Positions 34,543 through 44,109 are shown, counted from the stretch's first letter. The stretch is 64,000 nt of DNA from Pelomonas sp. CA6 (GCF_022549225.1 NZ_JAKZFD010000002.1:124001-188000), one strand, 5' to 3'. Notes: generated from the sequence alone by a model not told the origin. Numbers and translations are program-made.

Positions 34543-35649
34543 ATGCCACGCCCCATCGAAGCCCTGATCCACCAGCCCGCGCTGGCCCACAACCTCGCCC
34601 GTGCCCGCAGCCTGGCGCCCGACGCGCAGGTGCTGGCCGTCGTCAAGGCCAATGCCTACGGCCATGGCATTGCCCACGCCTACGAGGCGCTGCGCAGCGC
34701 CGACGGCTTCGCGCTGCTGGACCTGGACGAGGCCCAGCTGATCCGCGAGCTGGGCTGGCGCGGCCCCATCCTGCTGCTGGAAGGCTGCTTCGAGGCGCGC
34801 GACCTGGAGCTGTGCTCGCGCCTGCGCCTGTGGCATGCGGTGCACTGCGAACAGCAGATCGACTGGCTGGCCATGCACAAGACGCACGAGCCGCACCGCG
34901 TCTTCCTCAAGCTCAACAGCGGCATGAACCGCCTGGGCTTCACGCCCAGCGCCTTCCGCGCCGCCTGGACGCGGCTCAACGCCCTGCCCCAGGTCGACGA
35001 GATCTCGCTGATGACGCATTTCTCCGACGCCGATGGCGCGCGCGGCATCGCGCACCAGCTGGCCGCTTTCCGCAGCGCGACCGACGGGCTACCCGGCGAA
35101 CGCGCGCTGTCCAACAGTGCCGCGGTGCTGCGCCATTGCAGCGACGCCGACGTGCGGGGCGACTTCGTGCGCGCCGGCATCATGAGCTATGGCTGCGCGC
35201 CGGACTTCCCCGAACACGACATCCACCACTGGAACCTGAAGCCGGCGATGACGCTGCGCTCGCGCATCATCGGCACCCAGCAGCTGCAGCCTGGCGACAC
35301 CGTGGGCTATGGCAGCACCTTCCGCGCCGAGGCGCCGATGCGCATCGGCGTCGTCGCCTGCGGCTATGCCGACGGCTACCCGCGCCACTGCCCCACCGGC
35401 ACGCCGGTGCTGGTGGACGGGCAGCGCACGCGCACCGTGGGCCGCGTCTCCATGGACATGCTGGCCGTGGACCTGAGCGAACTGCCCGCGTCCTGCGGCT
35501 TCGGCAGCGAGGTCACGCTGTGGGGCCAGGGCCCGCGCGGCCAGGTTCTGCCCATCGACGAGGTGGCGCTGGCGGCCGGCACCATCGGCTACGAGCTGAT
35601 GTGCGCGATCACGCGGCGCGTGCCGGTGCACGTCGAGCCCCTGGCCTGA
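34543..35649 (+). CDS. alr: Alanine racemase
   Basis: PLP enzyme of 368 residues interconverting L- and D-Ala for wall synthesis. [13 protein letters not shown] carries the PLP Lys35, and [12 protein letters not shown] supplies the second catalytic Tyr of the family. The C-terminal beta domain has [13 protein letters not shown]. It is divergent from lplT. Besides biosynthesis, it can feed D-Ala/L-Ala interconversion for the peptidoglycan salvage genes, but it is not in their operons. The ArfB gene begins 24 bases after its stop. Confidence 0.95.
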   Translation: MPRPIEALIHQPALAHNLARARSLAPDAQVLAVVKANAYGHGIAHAYEALRSADGFALLDLDEAQLIRELGWRGPILLLEGCFEARDLELCSRLRLWHAVHCEQQIDWLAMHKTHEPHRVFLKLNSGMNRLGFTPSAFRAAWTRLNALPQVDEISLMTHFSDADGARGIAHQLAAFRSATDGLPGERALSNSAAVLRHCSDADVRGDFVRAGIMSYGCAPDFPEHDIHHWNLKPAMTLRSRIIGTQQLQPGDTVGYGSTFRAEAPMRIGVVACGYADGYPRHCPTGTPVLVDGQRTRTVGRVSMDMLAVDLSELPASCGFGSEVTLWGQGPRGQVLPIDEVALAAGTIGYELMCAITRRVPVHVEPLA

Positions 35650-35673
35650 GCCCCTGCCCCGGGCCGCGCGGCG

Positions 35674-36078
35674 ATGCACCTGGACTGGCAGCCGGCGGAC
35701 TGGGAGCTGGAGATCCACGCGATCCGTGCCTCCGGCCCGGGCGGGCAGAACGTCAACAAGGTGGCCAATGCGGTGCACCTGCGCTTCGACATCCGCCGCT
35801 CCAGCCTGCCCGCGGTCATCAAGGAACGGCTGCTGCAGCTGGCGGACCAGCGCATCAGCCAGGACGGCGTGGTGGTGATCAAGGCGCAGGAGTCGCGCAG
35901 CCTGGAGCACAACCGCGCCGACGCGATCGCGCGCCTGGTCGCGCTGGTGCGCAGCGTGGCCCACACGCCGCGCCCGCGCCGCGCCACCCGGCCCACCTGG
36001 GGCTCGCAGCAGCGCCGCCTAGCCGGCAAAGCCTTGCGCGGCGCGGTCAAGGCGGGGCGCGGCAAGGTGGAACTCTGA
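35674..36078 (+). CDS. arfB: Alternative ribosome-rescue aminoacyl-tRNA hydrolase ArfB (YaeJ)
   Basis: 134-residue release-factor-like peptidyl-tRNA hydrolase that frees ribosomes stalled at mRNA 3' ends. [11 protein letters not shown] has the catalytic GGQ (Gly23-Gly24-Gln25), and the C-terminal tail is rich in Arg, Lys and Pro (about residues 105-134), the tail that enters the empty mRNA channel. It lies downstream of alr in the same direction, and converges with the methyltransferase (19-base gap). Confidence 0.95.
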   Translation: MHLDWQPADWELEIHAIRASGPGGQNVNKVANAVHLRFDIRRSSLPAVIKERLLQLADQRISQDGVVVIKAQESRSLEHNRADAIARLVALVRSVAHTPRPRRATRPTWGSQQRRLAGKALRGAVKAGRGKVEL

Positions 36079-36097
36079 GCGCCCCGACGACCTGCGC

Positions 36098-36901
36098 TCA
36101 GCCCGGCGCGCCGCGCATCAGCACCGTCGTGTAGCGCACCTGCAGCTGGCCGCCCTCGGCATGGCGGGCGAAGACCTCGTCCAGCCGCGCCGTCGCCGCC
36201 CGCCCGGCCGGCGTGTCGCGTGCCGGCATGTAGGAGCGCGAGAACGCCAGCGCCAGCAGCCCGTCGCGGTCCAGCGCGTGCGCGTGCGGCCACTGCCGGG
36301 TCTCGAAGCCGGCCGCGCCGAAGAAGTCGTCCACGCCGCGGCGTTCCTCGTGCGCCACCAGCGCGCTGCGCTTCGCGCCGCCGAATTCGGCGAACAGCGC
36401 GTCCAGCGCCTGGTGCAGCGGGTCCCCACCGACGCGGTCATTCCAGACCAGCGCCACCTGCCCGCCCGGCGCCAGCACGCGCCGCGCCTCGGCGCGGGCG
36501 CGCGGCACGTCGAACCAGTGGAAGGCCTGGGCGGCGGTGATCAGGTCCACCGAGCCCGCGGGCAAGGGGATGGCTTCGGCCGCGCCGGCGGCGCTGCGAT
36601 AGCCGGGCGATCCGCCCAGCATCGCATCACAGGCCGCGCGCATGGGGGCGCCGGGCTCGACCGCCCAGACTGTGCCGAAGCGCGCCAGCAGCGCCCGGGT
36701 CAGCAGACCGGACCCGGCCCCCAGGTCGGCCACCGTGGCCTCGGCAGCCGGGCGGGCGATCCCGTCCGCCAGCGCGTCGATCAAGGCGCGCGGATAGTCC
36801 GGGCGCGCGGCCATGTAGTCGCGCACCTTGTCGTCAAAGATCGCGCCGACGCCGCCCTGCGGCTGGTAGAGCGCGCGCAAGGCGCGACCGGTGTCCGTCA
36901 T
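36098..36901 (-). CDS. Class I SAM-dependent methyltransferase
   Basis: 267 residues. Motif I VADLGAGSGLLTRALLARFG lies near residues 58-77, with VWAVEPGAPM and DLITAAQAFHWFD as the following motifs, a pattern of the methyltransferase_11 type. The ATG at 36901 is preferred over one at 36937. Substrate unknown. The gap of about 70 bases to the transporter upstream makes an operon possible. Confidence 0.85.
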   Translation of the reverse strand: MTDTGRALRALYQPQGGVGAIFDDKVRDYMAARPDYPRALIDALADGIARPAAEATVADLGAGSGLLTRALLARFGTVWAVEPGAPMRAACDAMLGGSPGYRSAAGAAEAIPLPAGSVDLITAAQAFHWFDVPRARAEARRVLAPGGQVALVWNDRVGGDPLHQALDALFAEFGGAKRSALVAHEERRGVDDFFGAAGFETRQWPHAHALDRDGLLALAFSRSYMPARDTPAGRAATARLDEVFARHAEGGQLQVRYTTVLMRGAPG

Positions 36902-36970
36902 CTCGAGTCTCCCGGCATCAGGGGTCCGGAACGGCATTGGACGACGGGCACGGCCGACGCGCCATCCGGG

Positions 36971-37903
36971 TCAGTCCGAAGCGCCTTCGGGCACGGAGGC
37001 GGCTGGCCGCGCCGGCGCGCCCTGGGGCGAGCGCGTCGCCGCATAAATGCTCCCCAGGCACAGCGCCATGCCCGCGAGCGACAGCGCACCGGGCCGCCAG
37101 CCCTCCAGCAGCGCCGACAGGGCCAGCGCGATCACCGGGATGATCACGCCGGTCAGCGCGGCGCGCGCCGGCCCCTGGCGCTGGGCCAGCTTGAAATAGA
37201 GCACGAAGGCGATCACCGAGCCGGCCACGGCCAGGTAGAGCAGGCTCAGCAGGTAGGAGGCGCTGAGCTCCAGGCGCAGGCCCTGGCCGCTGAGCAGCGA
37301 GGCCAGCAGCAGGAAGAGCGCGCCATAGCCCATGCTCCAGGCCAGCACGGGCACCAGGGCCAGGCCGCGGCGGGTCAGGGTCAGCGTCAGCACATTGCCC
37401 ACGCAGGCCGCGAGCACCGCCAGCAGCCCCAGGCCCAGCCCCAGCAGCGCGTGGGGGCGCTCGCCGGTGGCGGCGATCTCGGGCCAGAAGATCAGCACCA
37501 CGCCCGCCACCCCGCCCGCCGCCGCGACCAGGAAGCGCCGCGACACCGTCTGGCCGAAGAACAGCCGCCCCGACAGCGCGTTGCCGAACACCATCAGGCA
37601 GAACAGCACCGCGACCAGGCCGCTGGGGATGTGACGCTCGGCCTCGTAGACCGACACATAGTTGCCGCTGTACTGGACGATGCCGGTCGCCAGCATCAGC
37701 CCATGCGCCGAGCGCGGCAGGCGCAACGACTGACCCTGCCACCGCGCCAGCCCGGCCAGCATCAGCGCCGCGAGCAGGAAGCGCCAGCCCACCGAGTTCA
37801 GCACCGGCACGCCGGAGGCCAGCTGGTAGAGGATCACATGCCAGGTGCTGGCCCAGATCAGCGTGGGGCCCCAGAACAGCCAGCGGTCGGAGAGCTTGGA
37901 CAT
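36971..37903 (-). CDS. EamA/DMT-family transporter
   Basis: 310 residues with two EamA repeats (about ten hydrophobic segments), beginning MSKLSDRWLFWGPTLIWAST. The second repeat has FKLAQRQGPARAALTGVIIP, a recognisable family stretch. Metabolite or drug exporter with unknown substrate; unrelated in detail to the one at 30996. The start ATG at 37903 is chosen over 37939 because the preceding residues are hydrophilic and arginine-rich. Confidence 0.84.
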   Translation of the reverse strand: MSKLSDRWLFWGPTLIWASTWHVILYQLASGVPVLNSVGWRFLLAALMLAGLARWQGQSLRLPRSAHGLMLATGIVQYSGNYVSVYEAERHIPSGLVAVLFCLMVFGNALSGRLFFGQTVSRRFLVAAAGGVAGVVLIFWPEIAATGERPHALLGLGLGLLAVLAACVGNVLTLTLTRRGLALVPVLAWSMGYGALFLLLASLLSGQGLRLELSASYLLSLLYLAVAGSVIAFVLYFKLAQRQGPARAALTGVIIPVIALALSALLEGWRPGALSLAGMALCLGSIYAATRSPQGAPARPAASVPEGASD

Positions 37904-37940
37904 CACAAGAGGACGAGCAGACGGGCGAACGGACAACAAA

Positions 37941-37962
37941 GAGGCCGCCCGCGGGCGGCCTC
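37941..37962 (-). terminator. Terminator after the LysE-family gene
   Basis: GAGGCCGCCC-GC-GGGCGGCCTC perfect hairpin followed on the minus strand by TTTGTTGT. It lies 29 bases after the LysE-family stop and before the next minus-strand gene. Confidence 0.82.
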
Positions 37963-37991
37963 GGCGTGCGCAACGGGAAACCGGGCGCGGC

Positions 37992-38621
37992 TCAGGCGGC
38001 CTTCTTGAACGAGGCCAGCAGCAGGCCGGCGCCGACGAAGAGGCTGCCGAAGACCCGGTTCAGGGCCTTCAGGTGGGATTCCGAGCGCAGCGCCGACAGC
38101 ACGCGCGAGGCCAGCACGGTGTAGCCCGCCATCACCACCAGGTCGGTGAAGGCCAGCGTGGCACCGATCACCGCGTACTGCGGCACCAGACTCTGGTGCA
38201 GGTTCAGGAACTGCGGCACCACGGCGAGCAGGAAGACCGTGCCCTTGGGGTTGACCGCGTTGATCGCCCAGCCGCGCAGCACCAGCTGGCGGCGCGTGAC
38301 TTGGGTGGGCTCGCTCAGCTCGGCCACCAGCGGCTTGGCCGGCGCGCGCCACTGCTGCACGCCCAGATAGACCAGATAGGCCACGCCCAGCCACTTGACG
38401 ATGGCGAAGCCCAGCGACGAAGCCGCGATCAGTGCGCCCAGCCCGGCCCCCACCAGCAGGATCTGCGTCAGGATGCCCAGCACCAGGCCGAAGGTGGTGA
38501 AGTAGCCGCGCCGAAAGCCATGGTTGAGCCCCGAGCTCATGGCGGCGATCGCGCCCGCGCCGGGCGACAGGCTGATGGCCCAGGAGGCCGCGAAAAAACC
38601 CAACCAGACCGAGAACTCCAT
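37992..38621 (-). CDS. LysE/RhtB-family amino acid exporter
   Basis: 209-residue membrane protein with about six spans, beginning MEFSVWLGFFAASWAISLSPG, followed by NHGFRRGYFTTFGLVLGILT and YLVYLGVQQWRA, all standard for LysE/RhtB translocators that export homoserine, threonine or lysine-like amino acids. NAVNPKGTVFLLA is the conserved NPK segment. A terminator follows at 37941-37962. Confidence 0.92.
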   Translation of the reverse strand: MEFSVWLGFFAASWAISLSPGAGAIAAMSSGLNHGFRRGYFTTFGLVLGILTQILLVGAGLGALIAASSLGFAIVKWLGVAYLVYLGVQQWRAPAKPLVAELSEPTQVTRRQLVLRGWAINAVNPKGTVFLLAVVPQFLNLHQSLVPQYAVIGATLAFTDLVVMAGYTVLASRVLSALRSESHLKALNRVFGSLFVGAGLLLASFKKAA

Positions 38622-38747
38622 GGCGTGACTCCTTGCGAGGAACCGCGGTTTTAGCACGAGGCGGCCGCCATGGCGAAGGCCAGGGGTTATGGCGCGGGCC
38701 CGATTCGGAATGCCCGTGGCGCGGACGGCGCCGAATAATCCGCCCCC

Positions 38748-40274
38748 ATGGCCTTCACGCCCAGCGACCCCCAAGCCCCCGCCGCCGCCGCGGCGCCCAT
38801 CGCGGCCGCCGCGCTGTCCGCCCCGCTGCTGCTGGGCTTCATCCTGGCCTATTTCCTGCTGCTGCTGGGCGTGGCCTGGTGGACCTCGCGGCGCGCGGAC
38901 AACGAGAGCTTCTTCGTCGGCAACCGCAGCAGCCACTGGGGCCTGGTGGCGTTCGGGATGATCGGCACCTCGCTGTCGGGCGTGACCTTCATCAGCGTGC
39001 CCGGCATGGTGGGCGGCAGCGGCTGGGCCTATTTCCAGATCGTGCTGGGCCAGTTCGCGGGCTATGCGGTCGTGGCCTTCGTGCTGCTGCCTCTGTATTA
39101 CCGGCTGCAGGTGCGCTCCATCTACGCGGTGCTGGAGCAGCGCCTGGGCCCGGCGGCGCATCGCACCGGCGCGGCCTTCTTCATCCTGTCGCGCACGCTG
39201 GGCGCCACGGCGCGGCTCTACCTGGTGGTGCGCGTGCTGCAGGACCTGGTGCTGGAACGCATGGGCCTGCCCTTCTGGTTCAGCGCCGCGGTGGTGCTGC
39301 TGATGATCCTGCTCTACACGCTGGAGGGCGGCGTGAAGACCATCGTCTGGACCGACACGCTGCAGACCAGCGGCATGCTGGCGGGGCTGGTGATCTGCGT
39401 GGTCTTCCTGCTGCAGTCGCTGCAGCTGGACCTGGGCGGCGGCTGGCTGGCGCTGCGCGAGGCCGGGCTGGCGAATGTCTTCGTGACCGACCCGATGAGC
39501 GCCGGCTTCTGGGCCAAGCAGCTGCTGGCCGGCGCCGCGATCGCGGTGGCCATGACCGGTCTGGACCAGGAGATGATGCAGAAGAACATCTCGGTGCGCC
39601 GCCTGGCCGACGCGCAGAAAAACATGATGGTGATGGCGGCCATCATGCTGGTGGTGGTCGCGCTCTTCCTCTTCCTCGGCGGGCTCTTGAGTCTGTTCGC
39701 GCAGCAGCAGGGCCTGGCCGCGCGCGGCGACCGGCTCTTCCCCGCGGTGGTGCTGCAGTACCTGCCGACCTGGGTGCAGCTGGTCTTCGTGCTGGCGCTG
39801 ATCTCCGCGCTGTTCCCCAGCGCCGACGGCGCCATCACCGCGCTGACCTCCAGCACCTGCCTGGACCTGCTGCGCCTGCAGGCCCGCCCCGATCTGGACG
39901 ACGCCGCCCGCGCCCGCGTGCGCCGCCGCGTGCACCTGGGCTATGCCCTGGTCTTCCTGCTGCTGACCCTGGTCTTCCGCTGGCTGGACGACCCCAGCAT
40001 GGTCAACCTCATCCTCAAGCTGGCCGGCTACACCTATGGGCCGCTGCTGGGCCTGTTCGCCTTCGCGCTGCTGGCCCGCCGTCCGCTGCGCGATGGCAGC
40101 CTGCCCTGGGCCGCGCTCGCCGCCCCGGCGCTGTGCTGGGTCATCGACGCCCACCAGGCGTGGCTGTTTGGCGACTACCGCATGGGGCTGGAGTTGCTGC
40201 TGCTCAATGCGGCACTGACTTACGGGGGGCTGTTCTTGGCGTCCCGGGCCTCCCCCCCCCGGCCCAGCCGCTAG
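38748..40274 (+). CDS. Sodium:solute symporter (SSS family)
   Basis: 508 residues with about 13 membrane segments. ESFFVGNRSSHWGLVAFGMIG is the typical beginning of the core (following TM1), and GMIGTSLSGVTFISVPG is the sodium-site helix. The family includes carriers for sugars, sialic acid, proline and pantothenate. This branch looks like the sugar/amino-sugar type common in polysaccharide loci, but the substrate cannot be read from sequence. A half operator GGGGTTATG lies 57 bases upstream (see rejected items). Confidence 0.87.
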   Translation: MAFTPSDPQAPAAAAAPIAAAALSAPLLLGFILAYFLLLLGVAWWTSRRADNESFFVGNRSSHWGLVAFGMIGTSLSGVTFISVPGMVGGSGWAYFQIVLGQFAGYAVVAFVLLPLYYRLQVRSIYAVLEQRLGPAAHRTGAAFFILSRTLGATARLYLVVRVLQDLVLERMGLPFWFSAAVVLLMILLYTLEGGVKTIVWTDTLQTSGMLAGLVICVVFLLQSLQLDLGGGWLALREAGLANVFVTDPMSAGFWAKQLLAGAAIAVAMTGLDQEMMQKNISVRRLADAQKNMMVMAAIMLVVVALFLFLGGLLSLFAQQQGLAARGDRLFPAVVLQYLPTWVQLVFVLALISALFPSADGAITALTSSTCLDLLRLQARPDLDDAARARVRRRVHLGYALVFLLLTLVFRWLDDPSMVNLILKLAGYTYGPLLGLFAFALLARRPLRDGSLPWAALAAPALCWVIDAHQAWLFGDYRMGLELLLLNAALTYGGLFLASRASPPRPSR

Positions 40275-40318
40275 AGTCTCACCCCTGCAGGACCGCCCCA
40301 GGTCCACAGGAGAGAGAG

Positions 40319-41128
40319 TTGAGCACTGGACCCCGCCGGCGACCCGATCCGGCCCGCGCGCTGCGCCGCTGGGAGCAGCAGACCGTGCAGACCCTGCGCC
40401 GCGAGCGCTGGCTGCGCTGGCATGTGTCCCTGATCGCGCTGCTGATGCTGCTGCTGCTGATGGCCGGCGGCGCGCTGCTGCGCCTGCTGGGCGTGGAATC
40501 GCTGGCCTTGCGCTATGCGCTGCTGCTGCCGCTGGCCTATCTGAGCTATCTGGGCCTGCTGCGGCTGTGGGCCGGCTGGCTGATGGGCCGCAACACGGGG
40601 CCCGACACCGTGGATGGCCTGGACCTGGCCGCCGACCTCGCGGCCGACCTGACGCTGTCGCGCGGCGGCCCGCCGGTGATGCTCAGCGGCGGCGGTGGTG
40701 ATTTCGGCGGCGGCGGGGCGAGCGGCGATTTCGGCTCGGCGCTCGACGTCGCGGGCGACGTCGCCGGCGGCACGGTCAAGCTGGGCGGCGAGCTGCTGGA
40801 CAGCGACGAAGGCGCCGTGGTGGCGCTGCCGCTGGTGGCCGTGCTGGCGATCGGCGCGCTGCTGGTGGCCCTGCTGGGCGTGGGCGTGTTCGCGCTGTTC
40901 GGCGTGGACGTGCTGCTGGCGGTGGCGCTGGAGGTGGGGCTGGCCGGCTTCGCGGGCGGCTTTGCCTGGCGCCGCCAGCGCGAGGGCTGGCTGACGCGCG
41001 CGCTGGGCAAGACCTGGCGCGCGGCGCTGGCGATGCTGGTGCTGGGCGTGCTGCTGGGCGCGGCCATCGACCACTGGGCGCCGCAGGCCCAGTCGCTGCC
41101 GCAGGTGCTGCGGATGATGACGCGCTGA
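40319..41128 (+). CDS. Hypothetical membrane protein with Gly-rich loop
   Basis: 269 residues, function not recognised. A TTG at 40319 with CAGGAGAGAGAG (40307-40318) is the likely start. Four or five hydrophobic segments are visible: a pair near residues 35-80 and three in the C-terminal half (VVALPLVAVLAIGALLVALLG onward). Between them lies a Gly-rich linker with GGGGDFGGGGASGDFG. Such FGGGGASG tracts resemble the C-terminal tails of TPM/DUF2207 proteins, but no such domain is seen here. It starts 45 bases after the symporter and precedes radA by 37. Confidence 0.65.
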   Translation: MSTGPRRRPDPARALRRWEQQTVQTLRRERWLRWHVSLIALLMLLLLMAGGALLRLLGVESLALRYALLLPLAYLSYLGLLRLWAGWLMGRNTGPDTVDGLDLAADLAADLTLSRGGPPVMLSGGGGDFGGGGASGDFGSALDVAGDVAGGTVKLGGELLDSDEGAVVALPLVAVLAIGALLVALLGVGVFALFGVDVLLAVALEVGLAGFAGGFAWRRQREGWLTRALGKTWRAALAMLVLGVLLGAAIDHWAPQAQSLPQVLRMMTR

Positions 41129-41165
41129 GCGCGCCGTCCGGAGCGAACCGCGACAATCGCCCCCC

Positions 41166-42527
41166 ATGGCTTCCCCCAAGACCCATTACGTCTGCGCCGA
41201 ATGCGGCGCCAGCAGCGCCAAGTGGCTGGGCCGCTGCCCGTCCTGTGGCGCCTGGAACACGCTGACCGAGACCGTCGTCGAAACCGCCGGCGGCGGCAAG
41301 AACCGCTTCCAGGCCCTGGCGAAGAGCCAGCCGGTGGCCACGCTGTCCGAGATCGAAGCGCGCGATTTCGAGCGCACGCCCACCGGGCTGGAGGAGCTGG
41401 ACCGCGTGCTGGGCGGCGGCATCGTCGCCGGCGGCGTGGTGCTGATCGGCGGCGACCCGGGCATCGGCAAGTCCACGCTGCTGCTGCAGGCGGTGGACTC
41501 GCTGTCGCGGCAGATGAAGGTGCTCTACGTCACCGGCGAGGAGTCCGGCGCCCAGGTGGCAATGCGCGCGCGTCGGTTGGGGCTGGACGGCAGCCAGGTG
41601 CGCGTGCTGGCCGAGATCGGGCTGGAGAAGATCCTCGCCACCGTCGAGGCCGAGCAGCCCGACTTCTGCGTCATCGACTCCATCCAGACCCTGTACTCCG
41701 AGCAGCTCGCCTCGGCGCCCGGCTCGGTCGCGCAGGTGCGCGAATGCGCCGCGCAGCTCACGCGCAGCGCCAAGGCCAGCGGCTGCGCGATGGTGCTGGT
41801 GGGCCATGTGACCAAGGAAGGCCAGCTCGCCGGCCCGCGCGTGCTGGAGCACATCGTGGACACGGTGCTCTACTTCGAGGGCGACACGCACAGCAGCTTC
41901 CGCCTGGTGCGGGCGATCAAGAACCGCTTCGGCGCGGTCAACGAGATCGGCGTCTTCGCAATGACGGAGAAGGGCCTCAAGGGCGTGACCAACCCCAGCG
42001 CCATCTTCCTGTCCACCCATGGCGAGCCGGTGCCGGGCTCCTGCGTGCTGGTCACGCTGGAGGGCACGCGGCCCATGCTGGTGGAGCTGCAGGCGCTGGT
42101 GGACGGCGGCGGCGTGAGCCCGCGCCGGCTCAGCGTGGGCCTGGAACGCGACCGCCTGGCCATGCTGCTGGCGGTGCTGCACCGCCATGCCGGCGTGGCG
42201 ACCATGGACCAGGACGTGTTCGTCAACGCGGTCGGCGGCGTGCGCATCAGCGAGCCCGCGGCCGACCTGGCGGTGCTGCTGGCGATCCAGAGCAGCCTGC
42301 GTGGCAAGCCGCTGCCCAAGGGCTTCGTCGCCTTCGGCGAAGTGGGCCTGGCCGGCGAGGTGCGCCCCGCGCCGCGCGGGCAGGAGCGCCTGAAGGAAGC
42401 CGCCAAGCTGGGCTTTGCCGTCGCCGTCGTGCCGCAGGCCAACGCGCCCAAGAAACCCATCCCCGGCCTCACCGTGCACGGCGTGGCCCGCATCGAAGAA
42501 GCCATGGACATCGTCCGCGGCCTCTGA
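41166..42527 (+). CDS. radA: DNA repair protein RadA (Sms)
   Basis: 453-residue RecA-like branch-migration helicase. An N-terminal C4 zinc finger (Cys10, Cys13, Cys24, Cys27), Walker A GGDPGIGKST, the RadA-specific KNRFG motif, and a Lon-like C-terminal domain (FVNAVGGVRISEPAADLAVL) are all in place. Full family length. The next gene begins 23 bases on, so a short operon is likely. Confidence 0.97.
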   Translation: MASPKTHYVCAECGASSAKWLGRCPSCGAWNTLTETVVETAGGGKNRFQALAKSQPVATLSEIEARDFERTPTGLEELDRVLGGGIVAGGVVLIGGDPGIGKSTLLLQAVDSLSRQMKVLYVTGEESGAQVAMRARRLGLDGSQVRVLAEIGLEKILATVEAEQPDFCVIDSIQTLYSEQLASAPGSVAQVRECAAQLTRSAKASGCAMVLVGHVTKEGQLAGPRVLEHIVDTVLYFEGDTHSSFRLVRAIKNRFGAVNEIGVFAMTEKGLKGVTNPSAIFLSTHGEPVPGSCVLVTLEGTRPMLVELQALVDGGGVSPRRLSVGLERDRLAMLLAVLHRHAGVATMDQDVFVNAVGGVRISEPAADLAVLLAIQSSLRGKPLPKGFVAFGEVGLAGEVRPAPRGQERLKEAAKLGFAVAVVPQANAPKKPIPGLTVHGVARIEEAMDIVRGL

Positions 42528-42550
42528 TCCTCCACAGTCCGGGAGCCCCG

Positions 42551-42910
42551 ATGTTCTCCACCTCCTTGAAGCCGCCCTATTACGCGGTGATCTTCTGCAG
42601 CCAGCGCAGCGCGCAGGACGCCGCCGGCTATGGCGAGATGGCGCAGCGCATGGGCGCGCTGGCCGCCCAGCAGCCCGGCTATCTGGGCGTGGAAAGCGCG
42701 CGCGGCGCCGACGGGCTGGGCATCACGGTCTCGTACTGGCAGAGCCTGGAAGCCATCCAGGCCTGGCGCCGCGTCGCCGAGCACCAGGCCGCGCGCGACC
42801 AGGGCCGGCGCGACTGGTACAGCCATTACGAGCTGCGCGTCGCCAAGGTCGAGCGCCACTACGGCTGGGACCAGGCCGACGGCCCGGCCGACCCGGGGCT
42901 GACGGCATGA
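42551..42910 (+). CDS. Antibiotic biosynthesis monooxygenase-like (ABM) protein
   Basis: 119 residues of the dimeric alpha-beta barrel type: YYAVIFCSQRS, QQPGYLGVESARGADGLGIT and SYWQSLEAIQAWRRVAEHQ are the strand and helix elements of ABM/YhgC-like proteins. Members include quinol monooxygenases and uncharacterised stress proteins. Its stop overlaps the next start (ATGA), suggesting coupling with the small membrane protein. Confidence 0.82.
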   Translation: MFSTSLKPPYYAVIFCSQRSAQDAAGYGEMAQRMGALAAQQPGYLGVESARGADGLGITVSYWQSLEAIQAWRRVAEHQAARDQGRRDWYSHYELRVAKVERHYGWDQADGPADPGLTA

Positions 42911-43305
42911 ACCGCTGGATCGGGTGGTTGCTGGCCGTCGCGGCCATGGTCGCTGGCGGCGTGTTCTTCGGCTGGAAGGGCGTGATCCTCGCGCTCACCG
43001 GCGTGGTGTTCTGGCTGTTGCTGCAGTTCAGCCAGCTGATGCGCGTGATGCGCGCCGCCAACGAGTCGCCTCTGGGCCATGTGGACAGCGCGCTGATGCT
43101 GCAGTCGCGCCTGCGGCCCGGCCTGCCGCTGCTGGAGCTGCTGAAGCTGACGCGCAGCCTGGGCGAGAAATGCCCGTCGGACGAGGCCGGCCTCGCACGC
43201 TACCGCTGGACCGACCCGGGCGGCGACGCACTGGAGATCGAGCTGCGCGACAGCCGCGTCGCGCGCTGGGAGCTGCGGCGCGGCAGCGCCGGCCCCAAGG
43301 TGTAG
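42907..43305 (+). CDS. Small membrane protein of unknown function
   Basis: 132 residues, two hydrophobic segments in the first 45 residues (WIGWLLAVAAMVAGGVFF and ILALTGVVFWLLLQF), then a soluble tail with LSLLELLKLTRSLG-like helices and a charged C-terminus. Not recognised beyond resemblance to betaproteobacterial conserved hypotheticals. Coupled to the ABM gene by a 4-base overlap, converging with vapC. Confidence 0.72.
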   Translation: MNRWIGWLLAVAAMVAGGVFFGWKGVILALTGVVFWLLLQFSQLMRVMRAANESPLGHVDSALMLQSRLRPGLPLLELLKLTRSLGEKCPSDEAGLARYRWTDPGGDALEIELRDSRVARWELRRGSAGPKV

Positions 43306-43325
43306 CCGCCTTCGACGCGACCCTC

Positions 43326-43745
43326 TCACGCCAGGTACAAGGCAATTCGATCCGTGGTCCAGGTGGCCACACCGGTCCCAAAGAAATCGGCGTCCTCGGT
43401 CCAGACCGGGCAGCCCAAGGTCATGGCGCAGGCCAGGACGGGCCAGTCGTCAGCATCGCGAACGCCAATCCGCTCCAGGGCCTGGGTCCGCATGCCCCGG
43501 TACAGCTCGGCCTCCACAGCCAGGACCAGAACCTCGAGGCCATCGAGCACCTGCATCGCCGGACCGGCATCGACCGCGCGCTTCGCCAGCAGCGCGGGCA
43601 GGTAGGTTCGGGCATCGGCGTAGGCGACATCCGGAGCAAAGAACCTGACCGTCGCCGCATGGTTGATGATCAGTTCCCGCACCCGCCGCCCGAGAACGGC
43701 GCGAATCAGGATGTTGGCATCGAGAACGATGCCCTTGCCGCTCAT
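43326..43745 (-). CDS. PIN-domain ribonuclease toxin (VapC-like)
   Basis: 139 residues. The four acidic residues of PIN nucleases are visible: Asp9 in IVLDANIL, an acidic residue near residues 42-46, Asp in VRDADDWPVLACA, and Asp in WTEDADFF. Toxins of this class cut tRNA or rRNA. Translationally coupled to the antitoxin (4-base overlap, ATG at 43745). The pair sits between radA-region genes and a lipase, a typical mobile toxin-antitoxin insert. Confidence 0.9.
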   Translation of the reverse strand: MSGKGIVLDANILIRAVLGRRVRELIINHAATVRFFAPDVAYADARTYLPALLAKRAVDAGPAMQVLDGLEVLVLAVEAELYRGMRTQALERIGVRDADDWPVLACAMTLGCPVWTEDADFFGTGVATWTTDRIALYLA

Positions 43746-44029
43746 GGCGCCGTGGTTTTGGATCTTTTGACCGGCACGCTGGTCTTCCTGCGCACGGCCT
43801 TGAAGTCAGCCACCACCGCGTCGACGTCCACGTCCCGGACCTCCAACAGCCGGTCCAGCGTCTGGCTGGCCTGCTTCAGGGCGGCAATTTCCGCCTGCGC
43901 CTGCCCTAGCGTGGGAATGAAGTAGCCCACCGTCTGGCCGTGGCGCGTCACCGCCACGGGCGTGTTCGACGCGATGTACTCGGCCAGACCTGCACGGAAC
44001 TCGCGGATGCCTACCTTGGTCGCTTCCAT
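43742..44029 (-). CDS. Phd/YefM-type antitoxin
   Basis: 95 residues. MEATKVGIREFRAGLAEYIA followed by NTPVAVTRHGQTVGYFIP is the Phd/YefM DNA-binding fold, and the helical C-terminus (QASQTLDRLLEVRDVDVD) would wrap the toxin. The ATG at 44029 has GAGGTAGGG before it. An operator with a TGTACA core lies about 80 bases upstream. The pairing of a Phd-type antitoxin with a PIN toxin is common. Confidence 0.9.
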   Translation of the reverse strand: MEATKVGIREFRAGLAEYIASNTPVAVTRHGQTVGYFIPTLGQAQAEIAALKQASQTLDRLLEVRDVDVDAVVADFKAVRRKTSVPVKRSKTTAP

Positions 44030-44109
44030 TGCCCTACCTCTCAAGAGAACGCGGAATCGTGTCCGAACTCCTGCCTTTGGGACGCTGCCCCGCACCAACG
44101 GCATCGATT

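Noticed and set aside
38683-38691. GGGGTTATG before the SSS symporter
   Set aside because: Identical to one arm of the LysR dyad, but the other arm is missing; a 9-base match alone is weak.
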